7,134 nt of DNA from the NCBI GenBank assembly GCA_913062745.1, contig CAJXXJ010000187.1, forward strand, positions 1 through 7,134. The letters are read 5' to 3'. This DNA comes from an uncultured Phaeodactylibacter sp. GTDB lineage: Bacteria > Bacteroidota > Bacteroidia > Chitinophagales > Saprospiraceae. Position numbers and translations under genes: made by a program. Position 1 is the stretch's first letter. The number at the start of each line of letters is the position of its first letter. Below the pieces are notes generated by a model. The model searched no databases. It was given only the letters and a program-made list of their open reading frames with translations, and was not told the DNA's origin. Shown here piece after piece: positions 6,047-7,134 of this stretch.

Positions 6047-6463
6047 TTACTCCGTAGCAAAAATCCGGCTTTTGTCCTTGAAGGCTTTAAATTCCAGCGC
6101 ATTGCCGCTTGGGTCTTTTAAAAACATCGTAGCCTGTTCGCCGGGCTCTCCTTCAAAGCGGATGTAGGGGGCGATGATAAATTCCCGCCCTGCTGCTTCG
6201 AGGCGTTCTGCCAGTGCTTTCCATTCGTCCATATTCAGGATAGCGCCAAAGTGCTGCACCGGCACGGCTTTGCCGTCCACCGGGTTTGTGGGCCCCTCCG
6301 GCATCGGCTCATCGGTCAGGTGGGCAGTAATCTGATGCCCGAAAAAGTCAAAATCGATCCAGCGGCCGGAAGTACGGCCTACGGTACAGCCCAACAGCTG
6401 CTCGTAAAATTCACGGGTAGCGGGCAGGTCACTTACCGGAAAAGCAAGGTGGAATGGTGTCAT
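6047..6463 (-). CDS. VOC family protein (glyoxalase/extradiol dioxygenase fold)
   Basis: The 138-residue cytosolic protein has the paired beta-alpha-beta-beta-beta modules of the vicinal-oxygen-chelate superfamily. The first module begins [22 protein letters not shown] (4-25). The second begins [20 protein letters not shown] (69-88) and ends [15 protein letters not shown] (114-128). Candidate metal ligands are H5, H71 and E124, the usual positions; H48 in QITAH is a possible fourth. A metal-dependent reaction is therefore plausible, but the substrate cannot be read from sequence; the [11 protein letters not shown] motif is shared by many small stand-alone VOC proteins. It should not be called glyoxalase I or a dioxygenase on this evidence. 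It is monocistronic, with its start 4 nt from the end of a T-rich stretch and a near-consensus promoter just upstream. Confidence 0.87.
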   Translation of the reverse strand: MTPFHLAFPVSDLPATREFYEQLLGCTVGRTSGRWIDFDFFGHQITAHLTDEPMPEGPTNPVDGKAVPVQHFGAILNMDEWKALAERLEAAGREFIIAPYIRFEGEPGEQATMFLKDPSGNALEFKAFKDKSRIFATE

Positions 6464-6473
6464 TTTTTAGGGT

Positions 6474-6481
6474 TAAAGATA
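6474..6481 (-). promoter_or_regulatory. Possible promoter -7 element for the VOC gene
   Basis: On the minus strand TATCTTTA matches TAnnTTTG at all but the last base, and a TTG lies 21 nt upstream, close to the usual -33 spacing. It would start transcription only a few bases before the ATG at 6463, giving a nearly leaderless mRNA. That is unusual for Bacteroidota and lowers confidence. Confidence 0.3.
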
Positions 6482-6627
6482 TCTGAAAAGCCGCCTGATT
6501 TGCAACTCCGCCTGTAAAACTTTGTTATTCCCTACCAAACGCAACTGCCAATCTTCGCCCCACAACATCTTCCGGGGCTGCTTTCGTTAATATAACGTAA
6601 CCGACGCCCTTGCTGCGGTGCCTGCGC

Positions 6628-6639
6628 GCCCGGCCGGGC
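6628..6639. repeat. 12-bp perfect palindrome upstream of the TraB/GumN gene
   Basis: GCCCGGCCGGGC reads identically on both strands and lies 25 nt before the ATG at 6665, in the otherwise AT-rich leader. A second, shorter inverted repeat, CGTTA-ATA-TAACG, lies at 6585-6597. Either could be an operator, but such GC palindromes also arise by chance, and no T-run follows that would make it a terminator. Confidence 0.3.
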
Positions 6640-6664
6640 CAACAACTTTTACAATTACTTACTG

Positions 6665-7134
6665 ATGATGAAAAAGACTGTTTTTTCTTTCTTCCTGAGC
6701 ATTCTGGCGATTGCCGGCTGGGCACAAAAGCCTGCCTCTGCTGCATTCGCGCCTACTGCAGATGACAAAGCGCTGCTGTGGGAAATTTCCGGCAAGGGGC
6801 TGGAGACGCCCTCTTATCTGTACGGTACGATCCACATGATTGGAAAAGAGGATTACTTTCTCCCACAGGCTGTGGTGGACCGCTTCGAGTCGGTTAAGCA
6901 TGTAGCCTTTGAGATCGATATGGAGGAGATGACGGATATGTCAAAGATGATGCCGCTGATGATGAAGTCCTTCATGGTGGGCGACACTACGCTTTCCGAC
7001 CTGCTTGAAGAGGAGGAATACACCATGGTAAAGGAACACTTTGAAGAAATGGGCTTGCCCATGATGTTTGTGGAGCGCATTAAGCCGATGTTTTTGTCTG
7101 CCATGGCTGGCGGCGGTGAGGACTTTATGAGCAT
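6665..7134 (+). CDS. TraB/GumN family protein, exported, N-terminal part (3' end outside window)
   Basis: The frame is open from ATG 6665 to the window edge (156 residues). A second ATG at 6668 is equally possible. A signal peptide is visible: MMKKTVFSFFLSILAIAGWA, cleavage likely before Gln21, no lipobox. The mature part has the family hallmark LLWEISGKGLETPSYLYGTIHM (37-58), with the GxxH motif at G54-H57, and AFEID (81-85) with the conserved acidic E83. This family (YbaP/GumN/TraB, COG3735) is distantly related to Tiki-type metalloproteases, in which GxxH and Glu residues bind metal, so a periplasmic hydrolase role is possible but unproven. Residues 86-104 are methionine-rich (8 of 19). 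The matching C-terminal half, expected in a protein of about 280-300 residues, lies beyond the window. Despite the name, nothing here indicates plasmid conjugation. Confidence 0.87.
   Translation, partial: MMKKTVFSFFLSILAIAGWAQKPASAAFAPTADDKALLWEISGKGLETPSYLYGTIHMIGKEDYFLPQAVVDRFESVKHVAFEIDMEEMTDMSKMMPLMMKSFMVGDTTLSDLLEEEEYTMVKEHFEEMGLPMMFVERIKPMFLSAMAGGGEDFMS

Noticed and set aside
6853..7134. Minus-strand Ser-rich frame of 93 codons reaching the right edge.
   Set aside because: It is antisense to the TraB/GumN gene, which has a signal peptide and family motifs; its Ser and Ile richness is complementary to the real codons.
6665..7134. Reading 'TraB' as a conjugation protein, hence a plasmid or ICE.
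   Set aside because: The motifs are those of the chromosomal GumN/YbaP family, not the conjugative TraB pilus-assembly protein, and no mobility genes are nearby.

Overview
The window (about 7.1 kb, moderately GC-rich) looks like chromosomal DNA from a Bacteroidota bacterium, probably a Saprospiria/Lewinella-type lineage. The phylum call rests on four things: a GldN gliding/type IX secretion (T9SS) protein, a secreted PDZ protein with what looks like a T9SS C-terminal sorting domain, two exact TAnnTTTG promoter elements of the Bacteroidota type, and starts without Shine-Dalgarno sequences. The finer placement is inference. I see no mobile element, CRISPR array, rRNA or tRNA, and no obvious phage or transfer signature.

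Layout. Positions 1-1377 (plus): the 3' end of an unrecognised gene, then a secreted double-PDZ protein. Positions 1395-3456 (minus): a tight three-gene run transcribed in the order yrbG-like Na+/Ca2+ exchanger, gamma-carbonic-anhydrase-like hexapeptide protein, free methionine-(R)-sulfoxide reductase (gaps 17 and about 20-59 nt). A canonical Bacteroidota promoter lies upstream of it near 3516-3523. Positions 3586-4449 (minus): gldN, standing alone. Positions 4758-6046 (plus): tatC, overlapping by one base with a small two-helix membrane protein that has a PH-like tail; an exact promoter element sits at 4676-4683. Positions 6047-6463 (minus): a VOC/glyoxalase-fold protein whose stop codon directly abuts the preceding gene's stop. 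Positions 6665-7134 (plus, cut by the window end): a secreted TraB/GumN-family protein.

How the genes fit together. Much of the window concerns the cell envelope. TatC exports folded proteins across the inner membrane. GldN is part of the periplasmic ring of the T9SS. The PDZ protein looks like a T9SS cargo, and the TraB/GumN protein is exported. The minus-strand trio combines ion homeostasis, CO2/bicarbonate or metal-dependent chemistry and oxidative-damage repair, but a shared pathway is not demonstrated.

I found no clearly new system. The most interesting points are the orphan gldN divergent from tatC, the translationally coupled uncharacterised partner of tatC, the protease-free double-PDZ putative T9SS cargo, and two convergent genes with zero bases between their stop codons.
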